This document shows, in pieces, positions 45,124 through 53,418 of a stretch of 64,000 nt of DNA. The notes beneath the pieces are model-generated. The model saw only the letters and a list, made by a program, of their open reading frames with translations, did not search any database and was not told the DNA's origin. Where the stretch lies: contig CP064999.1 of NCBI GenBank assembly GCA_016700115.1, forward strand, positions 5,327,501 through 5,391,500, read 5' to 3'. Numbering within the stretch: the stretch's first letter is position 1; the number at the start of each line of letters is the position of its first letter. This DNA comes from Sphingobacteriales bacterium (GTDB taxonomy: Bacteria; Bacteroidota; Bacteroidia; Chitinophagales; UBA2359). The position numbers and the translations under genes were made by a program.

Positions 45124-46059
45124 ATGACACCAATCATGATCATTCAACTCAGAGACAATACAAATATTGACCGTAATGGACTTCGGGTCAGACATGAAAA
45201 CTTTCAGATAGGTAGTAGTGCTTCCATTACGCTTACAAAGTCCTGCTCTTATGAAAAAGTCATATTAGAACACAGTTTTCACTCGGATATGCGTAAAGCG
45301 GCTCTTCACTTCATTTTTAACGGACAAACTTCCTTTACACAAGGTGATAGTGTTCCGCCTGCAAATTTTGGTGGCGACAAATGCAACTTAATGATTATCC
45401 AGCCAAACCCAACAGTTCAAAAACTTACTGCAAAAGGGGATGTTCTTATGGCTTCGTTTTATATTGAATTAAGTCGTTTTATTTCTCTCCTTGACATAGC
45501 TATTGAGGCACTCCCTGAAAAATTTCAGAGAGCGATATATAAGAACGTATGTAGTTGCAATAATTTCAAATGGACACCTCGTGCTTATTATGCTGTAAGT
45601 CAACTGTTGAATGTTAATGACCAAACAACTTCTTCAAAGCTGTTTATGGAAAGCAAAATGCTTGAATTAATTGCCATTTTGCTTGAGACCGAGCACTGTG
45701 ATTATTATTCAAACATTACTATTACCAAATCTGACATTGATAAAATTTACTTTGTTCAGGGAAGGATTCTGTCTGACTTATCTTCATGCTTCACACATGA
45801 ACAGCTTGCCAGACTTGCAGGAACAAATGAGTTTGTTCTCAAAAAAGGTTTCAGAGAAGTTTTCGGGAAACCGGTATATCAGTATCTTTTGCAAAAACGA
45901 ATGGAGAAAGCGATGGACTTGTTATTAACCACTCACATGCAGGTATCGGAAATAGCCTTGCTTGTCGGTTATGAGGATGCTTCTGCTTTTATAAGGGCTT
46001 TTAAAAGAGTATTCAATACTTTGCCGATGATGGTTCGTAAGAATTCTTTCACGGCGTAA
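45124..46059 (+). CDS. AraC-family transcriptional regulator
   Basis: 311 residues. The C-terminal AraC domain is complete: DLSSCFTHEQLARLAGTNEFVLKKGFREVFG and RMEKAMDLLLTTHMQVSEIALLVGYEDASAFIRAFKRVFNTLP. The N-terminus is an AraC-type sensor that does not match the one at 39611. ATG at 45136 is an alternative start. The DUF1569 gene follows after a short region with an inverted repeat, and is the probable target. Confidence 0.88.
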   Translation: MTPIMIIQLRDNTNIDRNGLRVRHENFQIGSSASITLTKSCSYEKVILEHSFHSDMRKAALHFIFNGQTSFTQGDSVPPANFGGDKCNLMIIQPNPTVQKLTAKGDVLMASFYIELSRFISLLDIAIEALPEKFQRAIYKNVCSCNNFKWTPRAYYAVSQLLNVNDQTTSSKLFMESKMLELIAILLETEHCDYYSNITITKSDIDKIYFVQGRILSDLSSCFTHEQLARLAGTNEFVLKKGFREVFGKPVYQYLLQKRMEKAMDLLLTTHMQVSEIALLVGYEDASAFIRAFKRVFNTLPMMVRKNSFTA

Positions 46060-46105
46060 AATTATTCCGTTTCTGCACATCATAACCAGGACGGTTGTTT
46101 CAATT

Positions 46106-46127
46106 TTGCAGTAAACTTAAACTGCAA
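46106..46127. promoter_or_regulatory. Possible operator upstream of the DUF1569 gene
   Basis: Perfect inverted repeat TTGCAGT-N8-ACTGCAA, ending six bases before the start codon. It could be a regulator site or a small hairpin masking the ribosome-binding region. Confidence 0.4.
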
Positions 46128-46132
46128 TAGCA

Positions 46133-46588
46133 ATGAAAAATTTATTTAATCAGCAAGACAAAGACGAGTTAATCAATCGCCTATCAAATTTATCGCCCAA
46201 TCATTTACCTAAATGGGGTAAAATGAACGCACATCAGGTTATCGTTCACATGACCGACCCACTGCGTTGTGCCATAGGAGACCGACCTGTGCCATTGAAC
46301 CCAAGCATTTTTTCAAAGTGGCCTGTAAACAAACTGTTTTCACAGTATCTGCCATGGCCAAAAGGGGCACCAACTGCTCCTGAGTTTATTCAGGGCGTGA
46401 AGGGTTCCCAGCTCAACGAATTTGAAAGAGACAAACAAGAATTGATTTTAGCCATTCATCGTTTTTCGGAACATCAAAATTCAAAACCATTCCCTATTCA
46501 GCCGACATTTGGAAAACTCAATAACAATGAATGGGCAAGGCTCATGTGGCGGCACATCAATCACCACTTGACACAATTCAGCCTTTAA
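46133..46588 (+). CDS. DUF1569 (DinB-like fold) protein
   Basis: 151 residues. The DUF1569 pattern is visible: WGKMNAHQVIVHMTDPLRCAIGD, KLFSQYLPWPKGAPTAPEF and the C-terminal WARLMWRHINHHLTQF. The family has a DinB/YfiT four-helix fold with a histidine metal site (here probably His in NAHQ, HMTD and HINHH). Such proteins may be metal-dependent thiol transferases. Co-directional with the AraC gene 74 bases upstream. Confidence 0.85.
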   Translation: MKNLFNQQDKDELINRLSNLSPNHLPKWGKMNAHQVIVHMTDPLRCAIGDRPVPLNPSIFSKWPVNKLFSQYLPWPKGAPTAPEFIQGVKGSQLNEFERDKQELILAIHRFSEHQNSKPFPIQPTFGKLNNNEWARLMWRHINHHLTQFSL

Positions 46589-46616
46589 ACACATGGACAA
46601 GAGCAGCACACAACAC

Positions 46617-46884
46617 GGGTATCTGTTCCGCAACTACTCAAAAACCACTAAATACCCAATTAAAAAAACAATACCTTCAAATTAAAGGCATTTAATGATT
46701 TGTGGTTATCCCAATTTTTACAAATCGAGATGCCACACAAAAGCATCAATAAACCACACAGGGTTTTCTGCCCTGATGCTTCTTTCCAAACAGATTATTT
46801 GCATCTGCCGGCGGGGTGTTCCTTGTAAGTATGCCAAAGCTTAAAATATTATTGTATTTTTGTTAACGGTTTTTTCACAGACTG
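46617..46884 (+). repeat. About 270-bp spacer repeat, copy 4
   Basis: GGGTATCTGTTCCGCAACTACTC to TTTTTCACAGACTG. The left junction, including CACAACACGGGTATC, matches copy 5. Confidence 0.92.
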
Positions 46885-46962
46885 ACGTTAACAGCAATGC
46901 ATTTGTGGAGGTTGTTTGTTTAAAACTATCTTTAGGATGACTGACAATAAACTAAAACTATC

Positions 46963-47748
46963 ATGAGACTCATCATCTTGATTTCATCGTTGTTATTTCT
47001 ATTCAATAGTTCTTTCGCTTGCAGTTGTAGTGGTGGACAATCATTCTGCTACACTCATACGAGTTACGACTTGACTGCAAGTTGCGTTGTAATTGATGCC
47101 TTTCCTCATGGAATTTCATTAAAAGTAATAAACGTATTTTATGGCAGTGAGAACAGAGACACTATAACGATATGGGACTTGGGCGGACCTTACTACATGT
47201 GCAATGACTCTTTAACTTTTGCAAGTGCCGCTAGTTTGGGAGGCATTGGTGACACATTAATTCTTGCTTTGCCAAAAATTGGCACAGTAGAAAACGCTTG
47301 GGATGTAGTTGGAGATTATAGAACACCGGGCTTTCAGTGTGATGCCTATAGACTTAGAGTAGTAAATAACACAGTTTTGGGATTTATTTCTGGTTCACCT
47401 TATTGTTACTACTTAAATAACTGCCTGACTAGTTACAACTATGACGATTACCTTGTTGACTTTCCTATTAAAAGTTTAAACTGTCAAACATGGTTAATCT
47501 CTGACGACTTACACTTGCAAGAACTCTTAAATTATCATCCTAATCCGACTTCGCACAAAATCACCTTCACAACATCTGAAAGAGGAACACTTACAATTAC
47601 AAATAACCTCGGACAATTTGTTGATAGTGTTTCCATCACAGACAATCAAACACAAATCTCAACAGACAATTTGCTTGATGGTGTTTACTTCTTGACTTTT
47701 CAGACAGGAAGGAGCACTGTAACCAGAAAGTTGATCGTTAAGCAATGA
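46963..47748 (+). CDS. Secreted protein with T9SS type A sorting domain
   Basis: 261 residues. Signal peptide MRLIILISSLLFLFNSSFA is followed at once by CSCSGGQSFCYTHTSYDL, the start found in some tissue-inhibitor-of-metalloprotease-like or cysteine-rich domains (CSC at the mature N-terminus). The C-terminal 70 residues are a T9SS sorting domain (LLNYHPNPTSHKITFTT ... LLDGVYFLTFQTGRSTVTRKLIVK). It is the only gene in its block. The CSC N-terminus and a C-rich body suggest a TIMP/NTR-like fold; this is inference. Confidence 0.8.
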   Translation: MRLIILISSLLFLFNSSFACSCSGGQSFCYTHTSYDLTASCVVIDAFPHGISLKVINVFYGSENRDTITIWDLGGPYYMCNDSLTFASAASLGGIGDTLILALPKIGTVENAWDVVGDYRTPGFQCDAYRLRVVNNTVLGFISGSPYCYYLNNCLTSYNYDDYLVDFPIKSLNCQTWLISDDLHLQELLNYHPNPTSHKITFTTSERGTLTITNNLGQFVDSVSITDNQTQISTDNLLDGVYFLTFQTGRSTVTRKLIVKQ

Positions 47749-47768
47749 GGATTGCAAACCCACAACAC

Positions 47769-48036
47769 GGGTATCTGTTCCGCAACTACTCAAAAACCAC
47801 TAAATACCCAATTAAAAAAACAATACCTTCAAATTAAAGGCTTTTAATGATTTGTGGTTAACCCGATTTTGACAAATCGAGACGCTCAACAAAAGCATCA
47901 ATAAACCGCACAGGGTTTTCAGTTCCGATACTGTTCTCCAAACAGATTATTTGCATCTGCCGGCGGGGTGTTCCTTGTAAGTATGCCAAAACCTAAAATA
48001 TTAGTGTATTTTTGTTAACGGTTTTATATCAGACTT
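47769..48036 (+). repeat. About 270-bp spacer repeat, copy 5
   Basis: GGGTATCTGTTCCGCAACTACTC to TTTTATATCAGACT. Next block begins ACGTTAGCGGTA. Confidence 0.92.
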
Positions 48037-48120
48037 ACGTTAGCGGTATTGTAAAATAGCACCACAAAAATATAGTTTCCATAATATGACTATTGATTAG
48101 TCAAACCTACTTAGCTGACT

Positions 48121-48534
48121 ATGAAACAAATTTTTATCAATTTACCAGTAAAAGACGTTGATGCTTCAATGAACTTTTACTTACAAATAGGATTTACAGT
48201 TAATCCTCTTTTTACGTTTGACGACCAAAAATGTATGGTTTGGACAGACCAAATTTATGTTATGCTTCAGACACTTGAAATGTCAAAAAAAGGAGAGAAG
48301 AAAAACATAGCTGACCCTAAAAAAAACAGAATTGCTACGTTTACACTTCCAGTTGAAAGTCTTGATAGAGTTAACGAAATTATGGAGAAAGGTTTAAAAG
48401 CAGGTGGGACAGAACCAATAAAATTCATTGATGAAGGATTTATGCAAATTAGAAATATTGAAGATTTAGACGGACATAACTGGGGAATAATGTTTCTTGA
48501 CATAGAAAAATTTAAAAAAATGACAGGAAAGTAA
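48121..48534 (+). CDS. VOC-family (glyoxalase/dioxygenase fold) protein
   Basis: 137 residues with the paired beta-alpha-beta-beta-beta modules: FINLPVKDVDASMNFYLQIGFTV at the start and GFMQIRNIEDLDGHNWGIMFLD at the end. The FxDxDGHxW ending is usual in PhnB/lyase-like members. A metal-dependent small-molecule enzyme or resistance protein is likely, substrate unknown. First gene in its block; the block start TTAGCGGT pairs with ACCGCTAA at 49068. Confidence 0.85.
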   Translation: MKQIFINLPVKDVDASMNFYLQIGFTVNPLFTFDDQKCMVWTDQIYVMLQTLEMSKKGEKKNIADPKKNRIATFTLPVESLDRVNEIMEKGLKAGGTEPIKFIDEGFMQIRNIEDLDGHNWGIMFLDIEKFKKMTGK

Positions 48535-48557
48535 CCGTGGACTGAAAAACAACGAAA

Positions 48558-49048
48558 ATGACTATCAGCAACTTTGACATAAAACTTAGACCAACAGTAA
48601 TTGAAGACCTGGATACTTTATTTCAATATCAAATTGACAAAGAAGGTGGCTACTTTTAGCTGCTTTTATACCTAATAAATAACCACGCAGACAAATCTGC
48701 GTATTTGGACAAATACCAAAAGTTGTTAAGGAACCCTGCTGTGATAATCAAACAATCATTATTTAAAATCTGATTGTTGGTATTATTGCGAAATTCATAA
48801 TGGCAGGAGACGCAGAAATTACTTATTGGATTGACAGAAAATACTGGGGACAAGGTAAAGCGAGAAAAGCACTAAAAGAATTTCTAACAATTGAAACAAT
48901 CAAACCAATTTATGGAAGAGTTGCGTTTGATAATTTTGGTTCACAGAAAGTATTAGAAAACTGTGGTTTTGAAAAAGTCGGCACTGACAAAGTCTTTGCG
49001 AATGTACGACTCTCAGAAATAGAAGAATATATTTATAAACCGACTTAA
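48558..49048 (+). pseudogene. GNAT acetyltransferase, frameshifted
   Basis: The gene starts MTISNFDIKLRPTVIEDLDTLFQYQIDKEGGYF and then meets stops. Further pieces (NHADKSAYLDKYQKLLRNPAVIIK) lead to the last 82 residues (48800-49048): GDAEITYWIDRKYWGQGKARKALKEFL with the acetyl-CoA loop and FDNFGSQKVLENCGFEKVG. At least two indels separate these parts, so the intact enzyme cannot be made from this sequence. Confidence 0.75.
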
Positions 49049-49065
49049 CAATGGAAAAAGGCACA

Positions 49066-49213
49066 ACAAACCGCTAACATCATTTTGGCAATAGCGGATC
49101 TGACAGTTGTAAACTCAACATTTGTAATTCTATTGGGCATTTGTGCGAATGTTGAGATCACGTTTTTCAAATGCCCTATCATCGCCAATAAGTAGCCGTT
49201 GTGTAAAGGTGAA
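49066..49213. repeat. Structured junction between two gene units (attC-like)
   Basis: ACCGCTAACATCATTTTGGCAATAGCGG at the left is partly complementary to ATCGCCAATAAGTAGCCG at the right. Inside, CTCAACATT pairs with AATGTTGAG and GGGCATTTG pairs with CAAATGCCC. The result is a 150-bp fold-back structure between two acetyltransferase units, without the 270-bp repeat. Confidence 0.55.
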
Positions 49214-49249
49214 ACAGACGACAAACATAACCAACTGTATTTAATCGAA

Positions 49250-49789
49250 ATGGAACTATTTAAAACCAAATTATTAACACTTAGGCCTGCAACTTTGGAC
49301 GACAAGAAAAGTGTATATAATTGGCTGGCTCATTCCAATTTGACAAAGGCAATGCTTGGTCCACCAAATTTTTATGACCATCCTATTCCGACTTGGGACG
49401 AGTTTAACCAAGACTATTTAGACCATTATTTTGACGGCTCACAACCTTTAAAAGGACAATGCTTTATTTTAATCCATAATGGTCAACCAATCGGACAGAT
49501 AAATTACAACGAAATAGACATCACTACAAAATCAACAGAAATTGACATTTGGTTAGCAGACCGAAAATACACCGGCAAAGGGTTTGGAACAGAAGCCATA
49601 AAGACTTTATGCGAATATCTGTATTATAAACTTCAATGTGAGACCATTTACATAGCACCCTCAAAACGAAATATTATCGCAATTAAAGCATATAAAAAAG
49701 CAGGTTTTATTGAAACTAAAAATCTGCCTGACAACTTTGTCCCTGACTATGAAGACACAGTAGTATTGTCAAAAACTTTACGAAAGTGA
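49250..49789 (+). CDS. GNAT-family acetyltransferase, AAC(6')-like
   Basis: 179 residues from the ATG at 49250 (MELFKTKLLTLRPATLDDKKSV); the upstream extension is junction sequence. Conserved features: TEIDIWLADRKYTGKGFGTEAIKTLCEYLY, which includes the acetyl-CoA pyrophosphate loop, and NIIAIKAYKKAGFIE. The PTWDEFNQDYLDHYFDG segment and overall shape are closest to AAC(6')-Ib/Iaa-like enzymes, so aminoglycoside or other amine acetylation is possible but unproven. Confidence 0.83.
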   Translation: MELFKTKLLTLRPATLDDKKSVYNWLAHSNLTKAMLGPPNFYDHPIPTWDEFNQDYLDHYFDGSQPLKGQCFILIHNGQPIGQINYNEIDITTKSTEIDIWLADRKYTGKGFGTEAIKTLCEYLYYKLQCETIYIAPSKRNIIAIKAYKKAGFIETKNLPDNFVPDYEDTVVLSKTLRK

Positions 49790-49823
49790 AATGAACGAAA
49801 GACAGAACACCAACCCATAACAG

Positions 49824-50093
49824 CGGTAACTGTTGCACTACTACTCTAAAAACCACTAATTACCCGATTTTTAAAAAAGGCGCCTTCAATTTAAAGGCTT
49901 ATGATGATTGGTGGTTAACCCAATTTTGACAAATCGAGACGCTCCACAAAAGCATCAATAAACCGAACAGGGTTATCAGTTCCGATGCTGATCTCCAAAC
50001 AGATTATTGGCATCTGCTGCCGGGGTGTTCCTTGTAAGTATGCCAAAACCTAAAATATTAGTGTATTTTTGTTTGCGGTTTTTTCATAGACTG
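49824..50093 (+). repeat. About 270-bp spacer repeat, copy 6
   Basis: CGGTAACTGTTGCACTACTACTC to TTTTTTCATAGACTG. It is the last copy before the copper island. Confidence 0.92.
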
Positions 50094-50478
50094 ACTTAGT
50101 GGCAATATCTATGACGACAGTGCAACCATTAAACAGATGGGCTGACTGTAAACTTAAAAACAACAAATTTTGACAGGTGGACAACGACATACGGGAAACA
50201 TAAAATCGGGACTGTTCGGGCAGACAGACCAAAACTCATGCCTGCACAATAAAAATTTAAAACACCCCAACCGCACAAAAAAAATTGAATTTCTATTGCT
50301 TATCTCATTTGGCACATTTACTTTTGCTGCAAATGCACAAGCCATCCCGGAGGCAAAGTCAAAAGAGCTAAACCGCCAACGCTTTGTTTAGGGCAGTGCT
50401 TTAAATAACCTTTTGCTGAGAGTCATAAACTTTCAATCATAAATAATATTATCTTTGGCGAAGCGTTAAAGCGACTGA
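50094..50478. other. Non-coding stretch before the copper island
   Basis: No convincing gene. A 74-codon frame at 50170-50391 contains a hydrophobic segment (FLLLISFGTFTFAANAQA) that looks like a signal peptide joined to unrelated sequence, and may be a remnant. The rest probably holds the copper-island promoter. Confidence 0.5.
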
Positions 50479-50877
50479 ATGAAAAAAATTGCCGTCATAC
50501 TCTTAATGTTTCTTTACCTGATACCCGCTATCGGGGTAACGATATCAACTCATTATTGCGGGGGCAAGGTTACTTCAGTCTCATTTAATCCCTTCGATAC
50601 AAAACACAAGTGTCCCTGCGGCAGTAAGAAAATGAAAAAAAACTGCTGCAAAGACGAAACCACCACCTTCAAGTTAGAAGACGAGCAGCGAAAAACACAA
50701 CAGGTTTTCTGCAACTTTATAAAAATTAAAATTTCGGACTTTCAACCTGCACTTACTTCCAACCTGACTTTTAACTATCGCTCTCCGCTTCTCTTTACAG
50801 AGTTTGACCATAGCGCACACCCACCCGATGACCTGAAGCACCCGCTTTACATCCGTCATCGCGTGTTCCTTATTTGA
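50479..50877 (+). CDS. HYC_CC_PP family protein
   Basis: 132 residues. A signal/anchor segment (MKKIAVILLMFLYLIPAIGV) is followed by the family's three name-giving motifs: His25-Tyr26-Cys27 (THYCGGKVTS), the cysteine pair in CPCGSKKMKKNCCKDE (Cys56-Cys57) and the PP-type segment HSAHPPDDLKH. These small Bacteroidota proteins typically lie beside copper efflux genes, as here, and their cysteines and histidines suggest periplasmic metal binding. First gene of the copper island. Confidence 0.82.
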   Translation: MKKIAVILLMFLYLIPAIGVTISTHYCGGKVTSVSFNPFDTKHKCPCGSKKMKKNCCKDETTTFKLEDEQRKTQQVFCNFIKIKISDFQPALTSNLTFNYRSPLLFTEFDHSAHPPDDLKHPLYIRHRVFLI

Positions 50878-50982
50878 TTAACTGTTTTTGTTTTTGAGCC
50901 GACACTCTAATAGTGTATCGGCTTGTTGTGCTTTAATCAGCACGACAGTTTATCTCATTATTAAAAATTAAAAACAGTAAAA

Positions 50983-52041
50983 ATGAAAATCTCAAAATCA
51001 ATTTTTGCAACAGCAGCTATAGCTGCTCTTGCTCTTACAGTCAGTATTTCTTCCTGTATGAAAGACCACGGCGATGACCATGACATGCTCAACATTGACT
51101 ATCCGGCTGCTTACATCGTGAACGGCAACTCCAATAACATTTCAGTAGTCAAACTTTCCGACAATACAGTTACAGAAACAATTTCTCTCAATGGCGCTAC
51201 TTATCCGCATCATATCTATCTGAACCCCGGTAACACAAAATTAGCCTTAGCCATTACAAGCACCGATTTGAGTGGTGGCCATGGCGGACATAGCGGCACA
51301 CTTACGGGTTTAAAAGTTCAGATCATTGATGCCGTTACAGGGATGATTGACAAAGAAATTGCTTTGAATAAAATGCCTCACAATGCAATTTTCAATCCTT
51401 CGGGAACTGAACTTTGGTTTGGGCAAACGGACACTATACAAAGTCAGGTGTTGGTTTACAATACTTCAGATTGGACTTTGAAAAACACCATTAACGTAGG
51501 CGCGGGGCTTTCAGAAGTTACATTTTCATCAGACGGCACAATGGCTTTTGCCTGTAACACAATGGACGGCACGGTTACTCTTATTGATGCGAACAATAAA
51601 ATGATACACGAAACACTCACAGTCGGGCAAGACCCTGTAGGCGCATGGATGGCAAGCAACGGCAAAATGTATGTGGACAATGAAACAAGCCAGACCATTT
51701 CCGAAATCACCGTTTCATCTATGAGCGTTACAGCAACTATCAATCTTGGTTTCAAGCCCGGCTATGCGGCTTACAATTCTTCAAATGGTGAGCTATGGGT
51801 ATCTGATGCAACCAACGGCAAGGTGGAGTATTACACGTTCATGAGCGGTTCGTGGGGTTCTGTGGGTAGCATTGCGACCGGAGCAGATGCCCATGCAATT
51901 GCCTTTACATCCAACGGCAGCACAGCGTATGTTACCAATCAGGGCGCAAATACTGTTTCAGTTATTGATGTAGCTACTCATGCCGTTACTAAAACCATCT
52001 CGGTAGGAACAAAACCAAATGGCATTGCACTAAAACAATGA
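50983..52041 (+). CDS. YncE-like beta-propeller lipoprotein
   Basis: 352 residues. Lipobox SISSC, then a metal-ligand-like N-terminus KDHGDDHDM and a GGHGGHSG loop. The body is built from YVTN-type blades (AAYIVNGNSNNISVVKLSDNTVTETISL, AYVTNQGANTVSVIDVATHAVTKTISVG). Seven-bladed propellers of this type often bind metals or redox partners. The histidine-rich loops and the position inside a copper island suggest a copper-related role. The stop overlaps the regulator's start (ATGA). Confidence 0.82.
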   Translation: MKISKSIFATAAIAALALTVSISSCMKDHGDDHDMLNIDYPAAYIVNGNSNNISVVKLSDNTVTETISLNGATYPHHIYLNPGNTKLALAITSTDLSGGHGGHSGTLTGLKVQIIDAVTGMIDKEIALNKMPHNAIFNPSGTELWFGQTDTIQSQVLVYNTSDWTLKNTINVGAGLSEVTFSSDGTMAFACNTMDGTVTLIDANNKMIHETLTVGQDPVGAWMASNGKMYVDNETSQTISEITVSSMSVTATINLGFKPGYAAYNSSNGELWVSDATNGKVEYYTFMSGSWGSVGSIATGADAHAIAFTSNGSTAYVTNQGANTVSVIDVATHAVTKTISVGTKPNGIALKQ

Positions 52042-52598
52042 AACTCTACATCAAAAATATGGTGTGTACCCGCTGTAAAATGGTAGTGAGGTCCGAGTTG
52101 GAAAAACTCGGGCTTCACCCCGTTTCGGTTGACTTGGGAGAAGTGGATATTAATGAAGAGTTAGAAGGTTTTCAACGGCAGGACATTCACACCGCCCTTC
52201 AAAAATTCGGCTTTGCATTGTTGGATGATAAAAAGAGCGTAGTCATTGAGCGGGTGAAAAACCTGATTGTTGATTTAGTGCAGAACAAAAACAACCAACT
52301 CAATACAAATCTTTCCGATTACCTAAGCAGGGAGTTAAACCACGACTACTCCTATATCACAAACCTATTTACGCAGGTAGAAGGCACAACCATAGAGCAA
52401 TATTTCATTGCACAAAAAATTGAAAGAGTAAAAGAGTTGCTGGTGTATGATGAAATGAGTTTAAGCGAAATCGCATTTCAACTCAATTACAGCAGTGTAG
52501 CACATTTAAGCACACAATTCAAAAAAGTAACAGGACTTACTCCTTCTCATTACAAACAACTGAAAGAGAAAAGGCGCAGGCCGCTTGAAGAACTGTAA
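52038..52598 (+). CDS. AraC-type regulator with N-terminal CxxC metal-sensing segment
   Basis: 186 residues. The first 45 residues (MKLYIKNMVCTRCKMVVR, Cys10/Cys13) look like a minimal HMA-type beta-alpha unit. The rest is a compact AraC domain with both helix-turn-helix parts (YSYITNLFTQVEGTTIEQYFIAQ and MSLSEIAFQLNYSSVAHLSTQFKKVTGLTPSHYK). A cytoplasmic copper or heavy-metal sensor controlling the island is the natural reading. It is translationally coupled to the propeller gene. Confidence 0.85.
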   Translation: MKLYIKNMVCTRCKMVVRSELEKLGLHPVSVDLGEVDINEELEGFQRQDIHTALQKFGFALLDDKKSVVIERVKNLIVDLVQNKNNQLNTNLSDYLSRELNHDYSYITNLFTQVEGTTIEQYFIAQKIERVKELLVYDEMSLSEIAFQLNYSSVAHLSTQFKKVTGLTPSHYKQLKEKRRRPLEEL

Positions 52599-52679
52599 AA
52601 CTTATAAATAATTTCAAAAATTCTGTAACGTTCATTGCCGTGTTCAATCCTAATTTTGTCCCATCAAAATTTTTAAAAG

Positions 52680-53393
52680 ATGACACATACCTACAACGTT
52701 TCGGGAATGACTTGCGGCAGTTGTGAAGCCAAAGTAAAAAGTGCCTTGCTCACTTTGCCCGATGTAACCAGTGCAGAAATAACAAGAACAACTGCCACCA
52801 TCACTATGAGTAAACACATTGCTTTAAGCGAACTGCAAAAAGCAATCAGTGAAAAGGGCAATTACAAAATCACAGTAGCACATCACAGCGAAACAGCAGA
52901 ACAAGTAAAGAGTTGGCTTGAAACCTACAAGCCCGTTCTGCTCATCTTTGCTTACATTACCACCATTAGTTTGCTTATTCAAATTACCAATCACCATTTT
53001 ATGCCCATGCAATTGATGCAGCATTTCATGGCGGGCTTCTTTCTTACTTTTTCATTCTTCAAGTTGCTCAACCTTTCAGGCTTTGTCGAAAGCTATGCCA
53101 TGTATGATGTAATCGCAAAACTTATTCCCGCTTGGGGCTATGTATATGCTTTTACCGAATTGGTTTTAGGCATTGCTTACCTTATCAATTTCAATCCGCT
53201 TATCACAAATGCAGCTACGTTCATTTTAATGTCGGTAAGCATCATTGGTGTTTTGCAAACTGTGTTGAACAAAAAGAAAATTCAGTGCGCTTGCTTGGGT
53301 GCAGTGTTCAATTTGCCTATGAGCACCGTTACCATCATTGAAGATGCTTTGATGATTGCCATGAGTGGCATTATGCTTTTACAAATGATATAG
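52680..53393 (+). CDS. HMA domain fused to a MauE/MerT-like membrane protein
   Basis: 237 residues. Residues 1-70 are a heavy-metal-associated domain with GMTCGSCEAKV. The rest has four to five membrane helices ending IQCACLGAVFNLPMSTVTIIEDALMIAMSG, the CxC-L signature of MauE-like DoxX/redox proteins. It may collect copper and pass it to the ATPase next door, or support disulphide chemistry. It lies 26 bases before the CopB gene. Confidence 0.82.
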   Translation: MTHTYNVSGMTCGSCEAKVKSALLTLPDVTSAEITRTTATITMSKHIALSELQKAISEKGNYKITVAHHSETAEQVKSWLETYKPVLLIFAYITTISLLIQITNHHFMPMQLMQHFMAGFFLTFSFFKLLNLSGFVESYAMYDVIAKLIPAWGYVYAFTELVLGIAYLINFNPLITNAATFILMSVSIIGVLQTVLNKKKIQCACLGAVFNLPMSTVTIIEDALMIAMSGIMLLQMI

Positions 53394-53418
53394 AATAACC
53401 ATCGTTAATAATTAAAAT

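Noticed and set aside
44982..45170. 62-codon ORF before the second AraC gene
   Set aside because: No ATG start that fits, overlaps the AraC start and has no recognisable features.
50170..50391. 74-codon ORF before the copper island
   Set aside because: Only a possible signal-peptide-like stretch; no coherent protein and spans the junction with the spacer repeat.
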